A stretch of DNA of 64,000 bases from the NCBI GenBank assembly GCA_942491555.1, contig CALOBN010000005.1, positions 992,001 through 1,056,000 of the forward strand. Reading direction: 5' to 3'. The translations under genes were made by a program, and so were the position numbers. The DNA is from Marinihelvus sp942491555 (GTDB lineage: Bacteria; Pseudomonadota; Gammaproteobacteria; Xanthomonadales; SZUA-36). Below, piece by piece: positions 25,401-34,868 of this stretch. Every line of letters starts with the position of its first letter. Position 1 is the stretch's first letter. Under the pieces are notes generated by a model. That model ran no database searches. It saw only the letters and a program-made list of their open reading frames with translations, and was not told the DNA's origin.

Positions 25401-28400
25401 GTATCTACCTTGGCGGGCAGCGCTACGCTGACCGAATCATTGAACGCGCAGGAGGCATCGTCACCCAACTGCGCTGATGACCATATTTCCTGCTGCGATT
25501 CGCTGGCCGGGAAAACGGCCGTGAGTTCCGGAGTCCACGGGTCGATATCCATTGTCAGTCCGGACACGACGTTCATCGTCTTGCCGTCCACTGTTTTGAA
25601 CCAGCCGGGGGTTCCGTCCTTCTCCATTCCGAGCCGCGCATCTTTATCGGGCGCTTGCGCAGGAAAACCCCCGGGCCGGGCCGCATCAAGGTTGAGCTTT
25701 CTGGGCTCTACCAGGAGCCGCGACTCAACCATCCACGCCAGGCTCTTTTCGATGGCATCAATGACTTCTGCGAGATCTTCATCGGTATGCGCCAGCGTCA
25801 TATAGGACGGAAAGCCCTCCAGGGCAAACACGCCATGCTGGCGCAGGGCGTACCAGAAGAGTGAACCGAGCGCGCTGGCGTCACTGTTGCGCAGATACAT
25901 CACAGAGGTGAAATGAGCGAGCTCAAAGGGCGCCTCGTAGCGCCGGAAAATCATGTTGACCGCCTCGGCGAAGCGCTCGGTTCGCTGCGCAAGGTCAGCC
26001 TGGAGTTGCGGGCCGGCTTGCTTGAATTTCTGCAGCATGGTGCGGCAGGCGGCGATCGCGAGCGGGTGCCGGACAAAGGTACCGGCGAAAAAGGTCACAC
26101 CTGCATCCGGCCCCGAGTCGTCACCGTAGTTCCAGTGACCTCCGTCGAAGGTATTCATGATCTCTTCGCGCCCGGCGACAATCCCGATAGGCATGTTGCC
26201 GCCGGCAACTTTGCCATAAGTCGCGAGGTCGGCGTCGATACCAAAGTAGGCCTGCGCGCCGCCCGGATGACAGCGGAATCCGGTGACCACTTCGTCAAAA
26301 ATCAGCAGCGTTCCGTGCCGGCGCGTGATGTCGCGAATGGCCCTGAGGAACGCTGCCGGACGGGTATCCGGGGTGCGGCTTTGAACTGGTTCGAGCAGCA
26401 CGGCGGCCAGCGAGTCGCCCAGCTCTTCAATCACATCAAGGCTGCTGTCGTTGTTCCACGGCAGAACGACGACCTCGGCGACACTGGAATTTGGAATTCC
26501 CGGTGAACTTGGAACGGTTCGCAAATTACCCGGGGCGTTTACGGCACGTGTCAGCACCTCGTCAAAATTGCCATGATAGGCGCCCTCGAAAATCACGATT
26601 CTGGAGCGCCGGGTGTAGGTTCTGGCGCATCTGATGGCAGCCTGAACGGCTTCTGAGCCGGTGCACATGAAGCTCGCGCGGTCCATTCCGGTCAACTCAC
26701 AAACCAGTTCAGCCGTCTCCCCAGCAAGATGCGACTGCGGGCCGATCTCAATTCCGGCGTCGAGCTGTGTCTTGATTGCCGCGTTGATGTCAGGTTCGGC
26801 ATGCCCCAGAAGATTTGGGCCAAAACCGCTCAACATATCAATGTAGCGATTGCCATCGATATCCCATATTTTCGAGCCCTGGCTGCGGATGCAGACCAGG
26901 GGGTAGACCATTTCTTTCCACAGCTGATTAAAGCCCGAGGCCGTCCTGGGGTCGGCGTGGGCGCGGCGGAAGCTTGCCGTGTGCTGTTTCGAGCCGGAGG
27001 TCTTTGCAACGTGGGTGGTGATGAACTCCCTGATGGCCCGGGATCGCTCCTCGCCCAGTTCCGACCAGGCGCTGAAGCTGACAGGCCGGGTATCACGCCT
27101 GTGACGGCCCTTTCTTTTCCGGCTGGGCGCGCGCCTGGGCAGTGAGGACTGAATGGCAATTCCGTTTTGGCCGGAGGTTGCCTGGCTGTTGTCCCCCCTC
27201 GGTGAGGCATGTCCTGCTGCGGGTGCCTGACTCTCGACCAGGCTGGATATTTTCTCGATGGTATTGAGGTCCTGGCCCAGGTCCTTGATCGTTACTGAAA
27301 CGCCAAAGGTCTGCTGCAGGGTGACTGCTGCCTGGGTGAGCAGCAGGGAGTCCAGGCCCAGCTCCGATAAAGGTTTGGTGGCATCGCTTGCGATCAGTTC
27401 GAAGCCGGAGACATCTGCAAATAACGCCGTGACCTGCGTTTTTATGTCTGGTTTGGAAGCTGCTGCCTGCTCGTCGTCCGCCGCCTGCGCCTCCTGCGGG
27501 GTCGGCGCCGACAGCGGTTCCAGCCAGTGTTTTTTTCGATGAAACGCATAGCCGGGAAGTCTTACCCGGACGTGATCTTTTTCACGCCACCATTCGCCGG
27601 TGGGAAGCGGGTATCCCGCACACCACAGGGCGCCCAGCGCCAGCCATGATGCAATATGTGCATCGTCCTCAAGAAGTCCGAGGGTCGGCGTGGCAAAGTG
27701 ATTGTTCGTGCATTGCTGAGCAAACAGCGATGCCAGCGTCCGCCCGGGCCCCAGCTCCAGCATCGCGATACCGTCATTTTCAACATGCGCCTGTAGTGCG
27801 GCGACCGCATCGCTGAAGCGCACCGGCCTGCGTAATTGCTGGACCCAGTATTCAGTGGATCGCGCTTCTGCATCGCTCAGGAGCTTGCCGGTGCAGGTCG
27901 AAATGATCGGTATTTGTGGAGCATTGCGTACGGCGCCATCCACAACCTCGCCGAACGCTTCCAGAGCCCCGTCCATCATGGAGGTGTGGAAGGCATGGGA
28001 TGTTTTGAGCATGGTCACGCGAAGATCGTCCGCCCTGAGCTCTTCAGCGATCTGCTCCAGCCGTTCGGTTGGCCCTGCCAGTACGCAGGTGTCAGGCGCG
28101 TTTTGGACTGCCAGGCTGACCTGTTCATCAAGGAATCGTTGCAGACTGTCGGGCGTAGCCGAGACGGACAGCATGGCGCCGCGGGGCTGGGCTTGCATAA
28201 GCCGGCCGCGTTCACAGACCAGGAGTGCTGCGTCCTCAAGGCTGAATACACCGGCGATGCAGGCCGCAGCAAACTCCCCGATGCTATGGCCAATCAGTAA
28301 ATCTGGTTCGATTCCGTAAGCCCGGTAGTGCTCTGCAAGTGCATACGCCACAGCAAACAACGCCGGTTGTGCATATTGCGTCTCTGAAATCCGCTCGTCG

Positions 28401-30151
28401 GGCACATCACCGTTTTGCAGCAACAGGTTAATATCCAGGTCGAGGTGTTTGTTGAGTTCCCGGGTGACGGCCTTGAGCGCGTTGGAGTAGCTTTTCGATT
28501 GCCTCGCCAGTTCTGCACCCATGCCGCTGCGCTGGGCACCCTGACCGGGAAACGCCCACACCAGGGTGTTGCGTGAGCGCGCTCTGCCACGAACAAAGCG
28601 GCTGGATTGCTCGTCGATTCCTGCCAGCTCTGCATGATCTGCCGCGAAAACTGCGGTTCTCGATTCAAACCTGGCCCTGGCGTGCGTCAGCGTGAAACCG
28701 ATGTCGGAAATACGCCCCGCGTCAGGATTAGTGCGGGCGAATTCAGCCAGGTTCATCACCTGTCGCATGCAGGTTTCTGCGTCTTTGGCGGAGACCAGCA
28801 ACAGCGGCGGCCCGGCTACCTGCGAACTGCTTGCAACATGCGAACGAACGGCCGGGGGCTGTTCAATGATTGCGTGTGCATTGGTACCCCCCACGCCGAA
28901 TGAACTGACGCCCGCGCGCCGGGGCCCGGAGGCGGGCCAGTCAACGGCTTTGTTGTTGACATAGAAACGGCTGCCATCGAGTAACAGATCCGGGTTGGGT
29001 GTTTCAAAATTAAGGGTCGGTGGAATCACGCCATCGCGCACCGCCAGCGCCGCTTTGATAACGCCGGCGATACCTGCGGCATGAATGGTGTGGCCAATAT
29101 TGCTTTTCACAGAGCCAAGTGCGCAGGGCGCGGCCGACGCATCACTGCCGTATACGGCCCGAATCGCAGCGACCTCGATCGGGTCGCCCATCCGGGTCGC
29201 CGTTCCATGCGTCTCAATAAAACTGATTGATGCCGGGTCCACGTCTGCGACTGCGAGTGCTGAGTTCAGAACGTCAATCTGGCCGTTGACGCTCGGCGCG
29301 GTGTAGCTGACCTTGTCGGACCCATCATTATTAATGCCAACGCCGCGGATCACGGCATAGATGTCGTCCCCGTCCGCCACCGCATCTTCGAGGCGCTTGA
29401 GGGTGATTACGGCGGCGCCGTCATTGAACGTGGTACCACTGGAGTTGGCGTCGAAGGGTCTGCAGTGCCCGTCTGCGGACAGCATTTCACCTTCCTGATG
29501 CAGATAACCGGCCTTTAAGGGCACCGAAACGCTCGCACCGCCTGCCAATGCGGCATTGCATTCATAATTGAGCAGGGACTGGATTGCCTGGCCGATGGCA
29601 ACCAGTGAGGTGGAGCATGCGGTTGCGAGGCTTATTGCGGGGCCGGTCAGGTTCAGCTTGTAGGCGATTCTGGAAGCAGGAAAGTCAGACTCGTTCGCCA
29701 ATTGGGCATTGAACTCACCAAAGCGCTGTTCGGCGGCACTGCCGCGCACATGCTTTGCATAGTAACGATTCCAGTTGGTGCCAACCCATACACCGACCAG
29801 GTTGTCGCCTTCGCCAGGGATGATGCCGGCGTCTTCCAGTGCCGCCCAGGACAACTCAAGCAGCAGGCGTTGCTGCGGATCCATAAGGCTCGCTTCGAGT
29901 GGGGGAATATCGAAAAAGGCGGCGTCAAACTTATCCGCATCATCCAGCTTGCCCTTGGCGCGGACATAGTTTGGCCTGGACTTGATCTCGTCCGGGATAC
30001 TCGCGTCGATCTCGTCCTCAGAGAAAAAGCTTATCGACTCGCGCCCCTCGCGTAGGTTGGTCCAGTAGGTTTCAAGATTGCGCGCACCCGGAAACCGGCA
30101 CGCGATCCCGACGATCGCGACTGCGTTCTCGGGCAGTGATTGCTTATCCAT
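22406..30151 (-). CDS. Hybrid PKS-NRPS megasynthase: KS-AT-ACP-aminotransferase-C-A(Gly)-T
   Basis: 2581 residues after a GGGGGAAAG ribosome-binding site. Ketosynthase (about 8-430): active-site Cys179 in TACSTSLV, then HGTATRMGDP and SNIGHT. Acyltransferase (about 525-830): GHSIGE (Ser623) and HAFH, the malonyl-type signature. ACP: LGLDSLL, Ser935. Class III PLP aminotransferase (about 1060-1520): FDEVVTGFR and Lys1314 in TYGKVAGGN, as in mycosubtilin/iturin-type synthases. Condensation: CHHIVCDGWS (His1668-His1669). Adenylation: YTSGSTGKPKG, with pocket residues D-I-L-Q-L-G-L-I-W, the glycine code. Carrier: LGGHS near 2521. No ketoreductase, dehydratase or thioesterase. Predicted reaction: malonyl extension of a loaded acyl or aminoacyl unit, transamination of the beta-keto group to a beta-amine, then condensation with glycine. 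Confidence 0.95.
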   Translation of the reverse strand: MDKQSLPENAVAIVGIACRFPGARNLETYWTNLREGRESISFFSEDEIDASIPDEIKSRPNYVRAKGKLDDADKFDAAFFDIPPLEASLMDPQQRLLLELSWAALEDAGIIPGEGDNLVGVWVGTNWNRYYAKHVRGSAAEQRFGEFNAQLANESDFPASRIAYKLNLTGPAISLATACSTSLVAIGQAIQSLLNYECNAALAGGASVSVPLKAGYLHQEGEMLSADGHCRPFDANSSGTTFNDGAAVITLKRLEDAVADGDDIYAVIRGVGINNDGSDKVSYTAPSVNGQIDVLNSALAVADVDPASISFIETHGTATRMGDPIEVAAIRAVYGSDASAAPCALGSVKSNIGHTIHAAGIAGVIKAALAVRDGVIPPTLNFETPNPDLLLDGSRFYVNNKAVDWPASGPRRAGVSSFGVGGTNAHAIIEQPPAVRSHVASSSQVAGPPLLLVSAKDAETCMRQVMNLAEFARTNPDAGRISDIGFTLTHARARFESRTAVFAADHAELAGIDEQSSRFVRGRARSRNTLVWAFPGQGAQRSGMGAELARQSKSYSNALKAVTRELNKHLDLDINLLLQNGDVPDERISETQYAQPALFAVAYALAEHYRAYGIEPDLLIGHSIGEFAAACIAGVFSLEDAALLVCERGRLMQAQPRGAMLSVSATPDSLQRFLDEQVSLAVQNAPDTCVLAGPTERLEQIAEELRADDLRVTMLKTSHAFHTSMMDGALEAFGEVVDGAVRNAPQIPIISTCTGKLLSDAEARSTEYWVQQLRRPVRFSDAVAALQAHVENDGIAMLELGPGRTLASLFAQQCTNNHFATPTLGLLEDDAHIASWLALGALWCAGYPLPTGEWWREKDHVRVRLPGYAFHRKKHWLEPLSAPTPQEAQAADDEQAAASKPDIKTQVTALFADVSGFELIASDATKPLSELGLDSLLLTQAAVTLQQTFGVSVTIKDLGQDLNTIEKISSLVESQAPAAGHASPRGDNSQATSGQNGIAIQSSLPRRAPSRKRKGRHRRDTRPVSFSAWSELGEERSRAIREFITTHVAKTSGSKQHTASFRRAHADPRTASGFNQLWKEMVYPLVCIRSQGSKIWDIDGNRYIDMLSGFGPNLLGHAEPDINAAIKTQLDAGIEIGPQSHLAGETAELVCELTGMDRASFMCTGSEAVQAAIRCARTYTRRSRIVIFEGAYHGNFDEVLTRAVNAPGNLRTVPSSPGIPNSSVAEVVVLPWNNDSSLDVIEELGDSLAAVLLEPVQSRTPDTRPAAFLRAIRDITRRHGTLLIFDEVVTGFRCHPGGAQAYFGIDADLATYGKVAGGNMPIGIVAGREEIMNTFDGGHWNYGDDSGPDAGVTFFAGTFVRHPLAIAACRTMLQKFKQAGPQLQADLAQRTERFAEAVNMIFRRYEAPFELAHFTSVMYLRNSDASALGSLFWYALRQHGVFALEGFPSYMTLAHTDEDLAEVIDAIEKSLAWMVESRLLVEPRKLNLDAARPGGFPAQAPDKDARLGMEKDGTPGWFKTVDGKTMNVVSGLTMDIDPWTPELTAVFPASESQQEIWSSAQLGDDASCAFNDSVSVALPAKVDTEKLQQAINDVAERHEAMRASLSPDGTLVKILASSTIALTISDEGLEHVARNDVKTPFDLVNGPLFRFTLAQSADGTPAMVVTCHHIVCDGWSIQLLLSELSETYKALLDGRQVELPRADSLAEYNREASDLADTEAEDYWLDEFSTIPPVLDFPADHPRPKMRSFESKLVEVRVGTGQLERLKALATSRNASLFNVLLSGWFAFTARLSGHDDLVVGIPTAGQVASGMPNLVGHCVNLLPLRVGIDVHDSFENLLATVKDKLTDGLAHQGYTFGRLLKRLPIPRDASRLPIVSVQFNLDPPADPADHDFGSASPGITTNPRSFENFELFINIAEDQDGLLVLLQFNSNLFDEDSMRNRMQEYFALLDAACKAPGKATAELNLLTGSDLDRIQQHSHGPDGLEHDRHFLALFANQVTAAPDAIAVIGDDKTLSYAQLDAESDRRAARLAELLTTPGQALVGVALPRNADMLVSLLAIWKTGAAYVPLDPEFPEDRLTFMMADAGLSALVTHSQTRPEVDTDIPVLLVDAPEGSAGAPPVRVDHLADQRAYVIYTSGSTGKPKGVEIEHRALSNFLQSMSRKPGLDANSALVAVTTLSFDIAGLELFAPLLAGGTTIIANHEQAQEGRLLKELLDASGANIMQATPVTWRMLLDAGWSCNDDFKVLCGGEAFPGDLATDLLEQTGNVYNLYGPTEATIWSTVFELDRVQWSASPEAMVPIGAPIHGTQVYVLDAQLNTLPAGVAGELYIGGVGLAARYLNREELTQERFVRHGQYGRLYRTGDVVTLGHDGILRFRERVDTQVKVRGFRIELGEIESALAAIAGISEAVATVYEPAPGDTRLAAYYVSASGELDEATLREQLQERLPRYMLPQHYVAMEALPLTPNRKVDRNALPKPVSKTTRVVAPRNETETLIAALWQEMLHIDQVGAHDDFFNLGGHSILATRMISMLEDRAGVRIPLRTLFANSVLSDFAGHVAAAGLVNQDSAGDTEEREVLEF

Positions 30152-30207
30152 CTTTCCCCCTTACGAACTGGTTGCGGCGAGTCCTGGTGCCGCAACCTGC
30201 ATATTAC

Positions 30208-32133
30208 TTAACGTGCCCGGCCGGCTTTGCGTCGTGCCAGCTGTTTGCGACGCTGGGCGGCGCGATCCCTGACCGAATCGGCAGCGAACTCAGGCTTGCC
30301 GATTGTATCCAGATAGTCAGCCAGCTTGGATACGGTCGGATACTGGAACAATGTCACCAGCGGGATGCTTGTCGCCAGTTGACGCTCCAGTGCTTGCCTC
30401 ACCAGCATCATATCCATCGATGTGCCGCCCACATCGAAGAAATTGTCATCAAAGCTTTCCAGGGCGATGCCTGACACGACATTCTGCCAGGTTGCCGCAA
30501 CCAGCCGGGTCATATCATCCCCTGTTACCGCTGCGGGTGTCGTGTCGCTCCCGCTGAACGGATCAGGCAAGGCTGCTGTATCTATCTTGCCGTTTTTCGT
30601 CGTGGGTAGTGCATCCATACCAACGAAGACCGACGGCACCATGTATCGCGGCAAGGCCCGCGCCAGACGCTCGCGCAGTGCGCCCCTGTCAAAGGTGCCG
30701 ACGAGGTAGGCGACCAGTTTTTGATCATCTTGCGGTGTTTTGACGCTACGTACATGCGCATTCCTGATCCGGGCATCTGCCAGCAGCGCCGCTTCGACCT
30801 CTCCGGGTTCAATCCGATGACCATGAACTTTCAGCTGTCGATCAGCCCGGCCATGAAAGTGGATGACGCCCTCATCATCGGCACTGACCAGGTCTCCCGT
30901 CCGGTACCAGCGCTCGCCGTCGCTATCGAGGATGAATCTCGTGGCGGTCAATTCAGCCTGATTAAGATATTCGTGTGCGAGACCTTCGCCGCCCGTCAGC
31001 AGCTCACCCCTGATGCCAGTGGGAACCTCGGCCAGGTTTTCGTCAACAACCCTGATGGTTGTTCCGGCGATCGCTTTGCCGATTGGAATCTCCCGGTACT
31101 GTTCGTCAACATCCCTCCTGCAAACCCGGTGACAGCAGGTAAAGGTCGTGTTTTCGGTGGGCCCGTAGCCATTGATAAGTGTCGTTTCAGGCCAGAGTCG
31201 CTGCGCCCGCCGGACGTGGGGAACAGATGCGCGCTCGCCACCAAACAACAAGGTGTCAAGCTGGCCGAGCGTCGCTGAGCCCTGGTCGACCACCTGGTTA
31301 AACAATGCTGCCGTCAGCCACATTGCGTTGATTGAATGCTTGCTGACCAACGCTTCCAGGCTGTTGGGATCAAAGACGCCGTCCGGGCATAACACACAGG
31401 TCCCGCCGTTGAGCAGAGGTCCCCAGATTTCCAGCGTTGCAGCATCGAAAGACTGGGGGGCGAAATGCAAAAACCGGGTGTGACGGTCAAGCGTCATAAA
31501 GTCGGTCGCAACCACCAGGCGGTGAACCGCCCGGTGCGGTATGACGACACCTTTGGGTGTGCCGGTCGAGCCGGAGGTGTACATGATGTAAAGCGATGAA
31601 TCGGATTCGGCAGCGTTGCGGGTTGCCGGACCATTGCCGATATCTTTGTTTCTGAGGTTCTTGATGGGAATGGCGCCAGGGGCAGCCTGGCGTTGAGCCT
31701 GGGGTTCAGCTGATAAGAGCAGCCGGATATTTGAGTCCTGCATCACAAAGCTTTGCCGCGCAGCAGGCAGATCAGAATCGAGCGGGACATAACATGCGCC
31801 AAGCGTAGCGATGCCAAGCATTGCCGCCAGCGTCTCAAAACGGCGGGCCTGCATCAGGCCAACCCGGTCGCCCGGTTCGACCTGGTGCTCGTCGACCAGC
31901 AAGGATGCGATTTCGAGGCGGCGTTTGTTCAGTTCACCGTAAGTATAGGCAGCGTCCGGTTGCCCGGGACTCATGGACGCTTCGATCACTGCGACGGAGT
32001 CGGCGTACGCCGTGGCGATTTCCCCGAATCGCGATACCAGATCCCGGCTTGTCGCCAAATGCTGGTTCACGCCAGGGTTCATCTGGTCGCCTTCATTCAT
32101 GCCTTGTGTCGTCCTCATCTCACCTTCAGACAC
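30208..32133 (-). CDS. Stand-alone NRPS adenylation-carrier (A-T) protein
   Basis: 641 residues from the ATG at 32133; internal Met6, Met12 and Met18 are alternative starts. The adenylation domain (about 35-520) has YTSGSTGTPKG, SFDAATLEIW, NGYGPTENTTF, WYRTGDLV and NGKIDT, all complete. The carrier has FFDVGGTS with Ser572. The pocket reads D-A-L-W-L-G-G-T-F, close to valine-type hydrophobic codes, but I cannot assign the substrate firmly. The C-terminus is very basic (RRKQLARRKAGRAR). It is first in the minus-strand operon, 56 bases before the PKS-NRPS, and so is the likely loading module that feeds the ketosynthase. Confidence 0.92.
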   Translation of the reverse strand: MSEGEMRTTQGMNEGDQMNPGVNQHLATSRDLVSRFGEIATAYADSVAVIEASMSPGQPDAAYTYGELNKRRLEIASLLVDEHQVEPGDRVGLMQARRFETLAAMLGIATLGACYVPLDSDLPAARQSFVMQDSNIRLLLSAEPQAQRQAAPGAIPIKNLRNKDIGNGPATRNAAESDSSLYIMYTSGSTGTPKGVVIPHRAVHRLVVATDFMTLDRHTRFLHFAPQSFDAATLEIWGPLLNGGTCVLCPDGVFDPNSLEALVSKHSINAMWLTAALFNQVVDQGSATLGQLDTLLFGGERASVPHVRRAQRLWPETTLINGYGPTENTTFTCCHRVCRRDVDEQYREIPIGKAIAGTTIRVVDENLAEVPTGIRGELLTGGEGLAHEYLNQAELTATRFILDSDGERWYRTGDLVSADDEGVIHFHGRADRQLKVHGHRIEPGEVEAALLADARIRNAHVRSVKTPQDDQKLVAYLVGTFDRGALRERLARALPRYMVPSVFVGMDALPTTKNGKIDTAALPDPFSGSDTTPAAVTGDDMTRLVAATWQNVVSGIALESFDDNFFDVGGTSMDMMLVRQALERQLATSIPLVTLFQYPTVSKLADYLDTIGKPEFAADSVRDRAAQRRKQLARRKAGRAR

Positions 32134-32210
32134 CCCGTGATCAGTGCCTCTCAGACTTCAAAGATACAACAAAGCATCACATATTGAATGTGTCAGGAAA
32201 CGTTCAAAGG

Positions 32211-33890
32211 TCATGGAGGGCCTGCTGCATCCGCCCCTGTAGCAGTCATGATCGCGTCAATATCTGCGCCCGGGGCACCACCGTCCGTTGCTGCTGACTG
32301 GAAGGGACTGTCCGGGGCCAGCCGGTAATTGCCACCTTCGGGATCGACAAAACCAATCTGCGCGGCGTCCTTGACCAACACGAGCCCGAAGTCCGCATAA
32401 GCACCATTAATGTCCCCGACCATCACATTCGAAGCAAAGCCCGGCGGATCAGAAAAAAATGTCAAAACAATTTCATCGATGTTGGCGCCGATATCACTGG
32501 CATTCAATGGGAATTCGGTGAGTGTAAAAATGTTGTTGGTCATTCGAAAACCCGCCATCCGGTAATCGTCAGGTACGGGTCTGTCATCCGGTATAAAAAA
32601 GGCGCCGACCCGGGTTTCTGTCGTGCCGGAGTCGCTGGTGATAAAGGTATTGTTCACGATGCGCAGGTCATCAAGCCCATTACCCAGCAACAGCACCCGG
32701 TTACGGATATCCTCGAACAAGTTGTGCTCAAGCTTGATGTCGTGGTTCACAGGACGGGTATTTTCGCCGTCGCCAATCGCCATAAAACCATAGTCACTGT
32801 TGCGCACATGGTTATAGGCGACGGTCACATGACTGGTTTTGGCCCAGGGGTTGTCACCATCCTGATTGGTCGACTTGAGCACGATGGCGTAGCCATACGC
32901 CCGATTCCAGTTTTTCACCATCGTATTACCGCTGAGCAACACCCGCCTGGCGTATTTGGACTCAAAGTGGTGGCGTCCGTCTATTGCCCCCGGGTAATTC
33001 TGATGGCCCGGTTCAAAGCGGGCCGGCTTTGAAAACAGGTTGCGGCAAATCTCAATATCCTGCGGAATCATGTCCTCACTGGCGTTATCGAATCCGCCCA
33101 ACATGATTCCCGCGCTGGCAGCCGAGAGATAATTGTTCGCAATGTGCAGCGGCCCGGGCGAGTTGCCGGTCAATAGTGCCTGTGACTGGGCTCCCACCTC
33201 GAAGAAATCACCGATATGCGAATTGATCACCGCGCCATTAGCCACCATCAGGGAGATGCCGCGACGGGTCGGCTGATTCTCAGCGGGGTGCACATAGAGG
33301 CGGTCCAGGATGAAATGATGGGCGATCTGGTCCGGATCGGACTCATCCCAGTCACCGATATCCAGCAGCCCTGAGCTGTACCCGGTTGACAGCACTTCCA
33401 GACCTATCAGGCGGTAATGGTGGGCGCCGGGGGCGGTCTGGATCGCCGGCTCTCCCGAGGTTGTGCGGATGGTCGCCATATGAACGCGATCCACAGGCCC
33501 AACCCGTTGACCGGCAGGCAGTTTGTCGACGGCCGAGGAGCGAATGATGATCCAGTCATCCCCGTTTTTTTTCGGCAGAGTAAACGGACCGGTGAACGTT
33601 GCACCGGCCTGCAGTACGATCTCATCGCCCGGGCGTGCCTTCAGGAGCGCCGCCCTGAAGCCCTGGTTAGCGCCAACATGAATTGTTCTGCCGGTTACCG
33701 CTGGCATCCGGGTATCGACGAAAACGCGAGGTAACTCGGGATCTCCGGGTTTCAGCGGCGGTGCAGGACATCGCACCGGGATCTGGCTCTCCCGGGCCGT
33801 GGTATTGATGTTTCCGGCCAGGGCATCAAGGCAGGCAGCCAGGTAAAACAGGAAACACGCACATTGTGCCAGTAACAGAGGTTTACTCAT
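32211..33890 (-). CDS. Secreted right-handed beta-helix protein
   Basis: 559 residues with an N-terminal signal peptide (hydrophobic stretch ending near LDALAG). Repeated short beta-helix coils with Asn ladders run through the chain: LISTG-like, VINSHIGDFFEVG, LHIANNYL, VLLSGNTM, VTVAYNHVRNSDYG, LRIVNNTF. This is the parallel beta-helix fold used by polysaccharide lyases and by mannuronan C5-epimerases such as AlgG. Catalytic residues cannot be assigned by eye. It lies 77 bases upstream of the NRPS operon on the same strand and is divergent from the FkbM gene. A polysaccharide-modifying role for the neighbouring EPS is plausible. Confidence 0.75.
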   Translation of the reverse strand: MSKPLLLAQCACFLFYLAACLDALAGNINTTARESQIPVRCPAPPLKPGDPELPRVFVDTRMPAVTGRTIHVGANQGFRAALLKARPGDEIVLQAGATFTGPFTLPKKNGDDWIIIRSSAVDKLPAGQRVGPVDRVHMATIRTTSGEPAIQTAPGAHHYRLIGLEVLSTGYSSGLLDIGDWDESDPDQIAHHFILDRLYVHPAENQPTRRGISLMVANGAVINSHIGDFFEVGAQSQALLTGNSPGPLHIANNYLSAASAGIMLGGFDNASEDMIPQDIEICRNLFSKPARFEPGHQNYPGAIDGRHHFESKYARRVLLSGNTMVKNWNRAYGYAIVLKSTNQDGDNPWAKTSHVTVAYNHVRNSDYGFMAIGDGENTRPVNHDIKLEHNLFEDIRNRVLLLGNGLDDLRIVNNTFITSDSGTTETRVGAFFIPDDRPVPDDYRMAGFRMTNNIFTLTEFPLNASDIGANIDEIVLTFFSDPPGFASNVMVGDINGAYADFGLVLVKDAAQIGFVDPEGGNYRLAPDSPFQSAATDGGAPGADIDAIMTATGADAAGPP

Positions 33891-33999
33891 TGGTGCACTC
33901 TAGCACCGACAGGGTGAATTGCAGTCTGGCAAGCTTGCGCCACAGCGCGGTTAGTTCTAATTTAACCGGACTTCAGTTCTGACAGGCACACCTCACGGT

Positions 34000-34824
34000 A
34001 TGGACCGCTACGATCTTCAACATCGCTTTCTCTCGTTTGTGGGCGGCTTGCCGGGCCTTCGCTCAATTCGATACACCGCCTCGCATGGTGTTGCTTCCGG
34101 ACTGCAGCGCGTGGGTGGCCTTGGGTGGCTCGCGCGCTTTGTCCCAATGGGTCGTCGTCAGCACGAAGCGGAGGAGTCGCTCGTCATGGAGCTCGTCGCT
34201 GAAGGTTGGTTTGCCGGCCGCATCGTCTATGACGTTGGCGGCGACCAGGGGCTTTACGCGCTTGCCTTCGCTGATGCTGTCGGTGAGGAAGGACAGGTCC
34301 TCTGCTATGAACCCGTGCCCGCCTCACAGCGCAAAATTCAGGAGAATATTGCCGTCAATCGTCTCCAAGCCCCGATTCTGCTGCGTCCGGTCGCGGTGGG
34401 CGCGACTGCCGGCTCCCTGACGCTGGCCATCCCTGGCAGCGAAAGCGCGCTTACATCAGCAGATCCGGCGATCATAGAGACCTTCGGTAAAAATACCGGT
34501 CGTGTGCAGTCCATCGAGGTGCCAGTGGTCACGCTGGATGCGGAGATCGCGGCCGGCCGGCCAATTCCCTCGTTTGTAAAAATTGACGTGGAAGGTTTCG
34601 AGCTCGCGGTACTCGAGGGTATGCATGAACTCGCCACGGCACATCGTCCCCGTTTGCTGATCGAAATGCACGGTGCTGACGAGGAACGAAAGCTGGCGAA
34701 TGCCCGTGATGTGGTTGCATGGCTGCTCGAGCATGGCTACGTGGTACGCCACGTCGAGTCCGATACCATTCTGGATTCCGGATCTTCGCAAAGCGCGGCG
34801 CGTGGTCATCTGGACTGCACCTGA
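34000..34824 (+). CDS. FkbM-family methyltransferase
   Basis: 274 residues. The class I SAM-binding loop is VYDVGGDQGLYALAFAD (about residue 77), then VLCYEPVPASQRKIQENIAVN, and the FkbM signature FVKIDVEGFELAVLEGM with LLIEMHG. FkbM-type enzymes O-methylate sugars or natural products. It is divergent from the beta-helix gene across 109 bases and convergent with the GIPC-transferase-like gene, so it appears to be monocistronic. It could act on the EPS or on the NRPS/PKS product. Confidence 0.88.
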   Translation: MDRYDLQHRFLSFVGGLPGLRSIRYTASHGVASGLQRVGGLGWLARFVPMGRRQHEAEESLVMELVAEGWFAGRIVYDVGGDQGLYALAFADAVGEEGQVLCYEPVPASQRKIQENIAVNRLQAPILLRPVAVGATAGSLTLAIPGSESALTSADPAIIETFGKNTGRVQSIEVPVVTLDAEIAAGRPIPSFVKIDVEGFELAVLEGMHELATAHRPRLLIEMHGADEERKLANARDVVAWLLEHGYVVRHVESDTILDSGSSQSAARGHLDCT

Positions 34825-34868
34825 CAGCACATCCCAGGCATTCGCCCGCCCGGCTGGGCTCTGATCCC

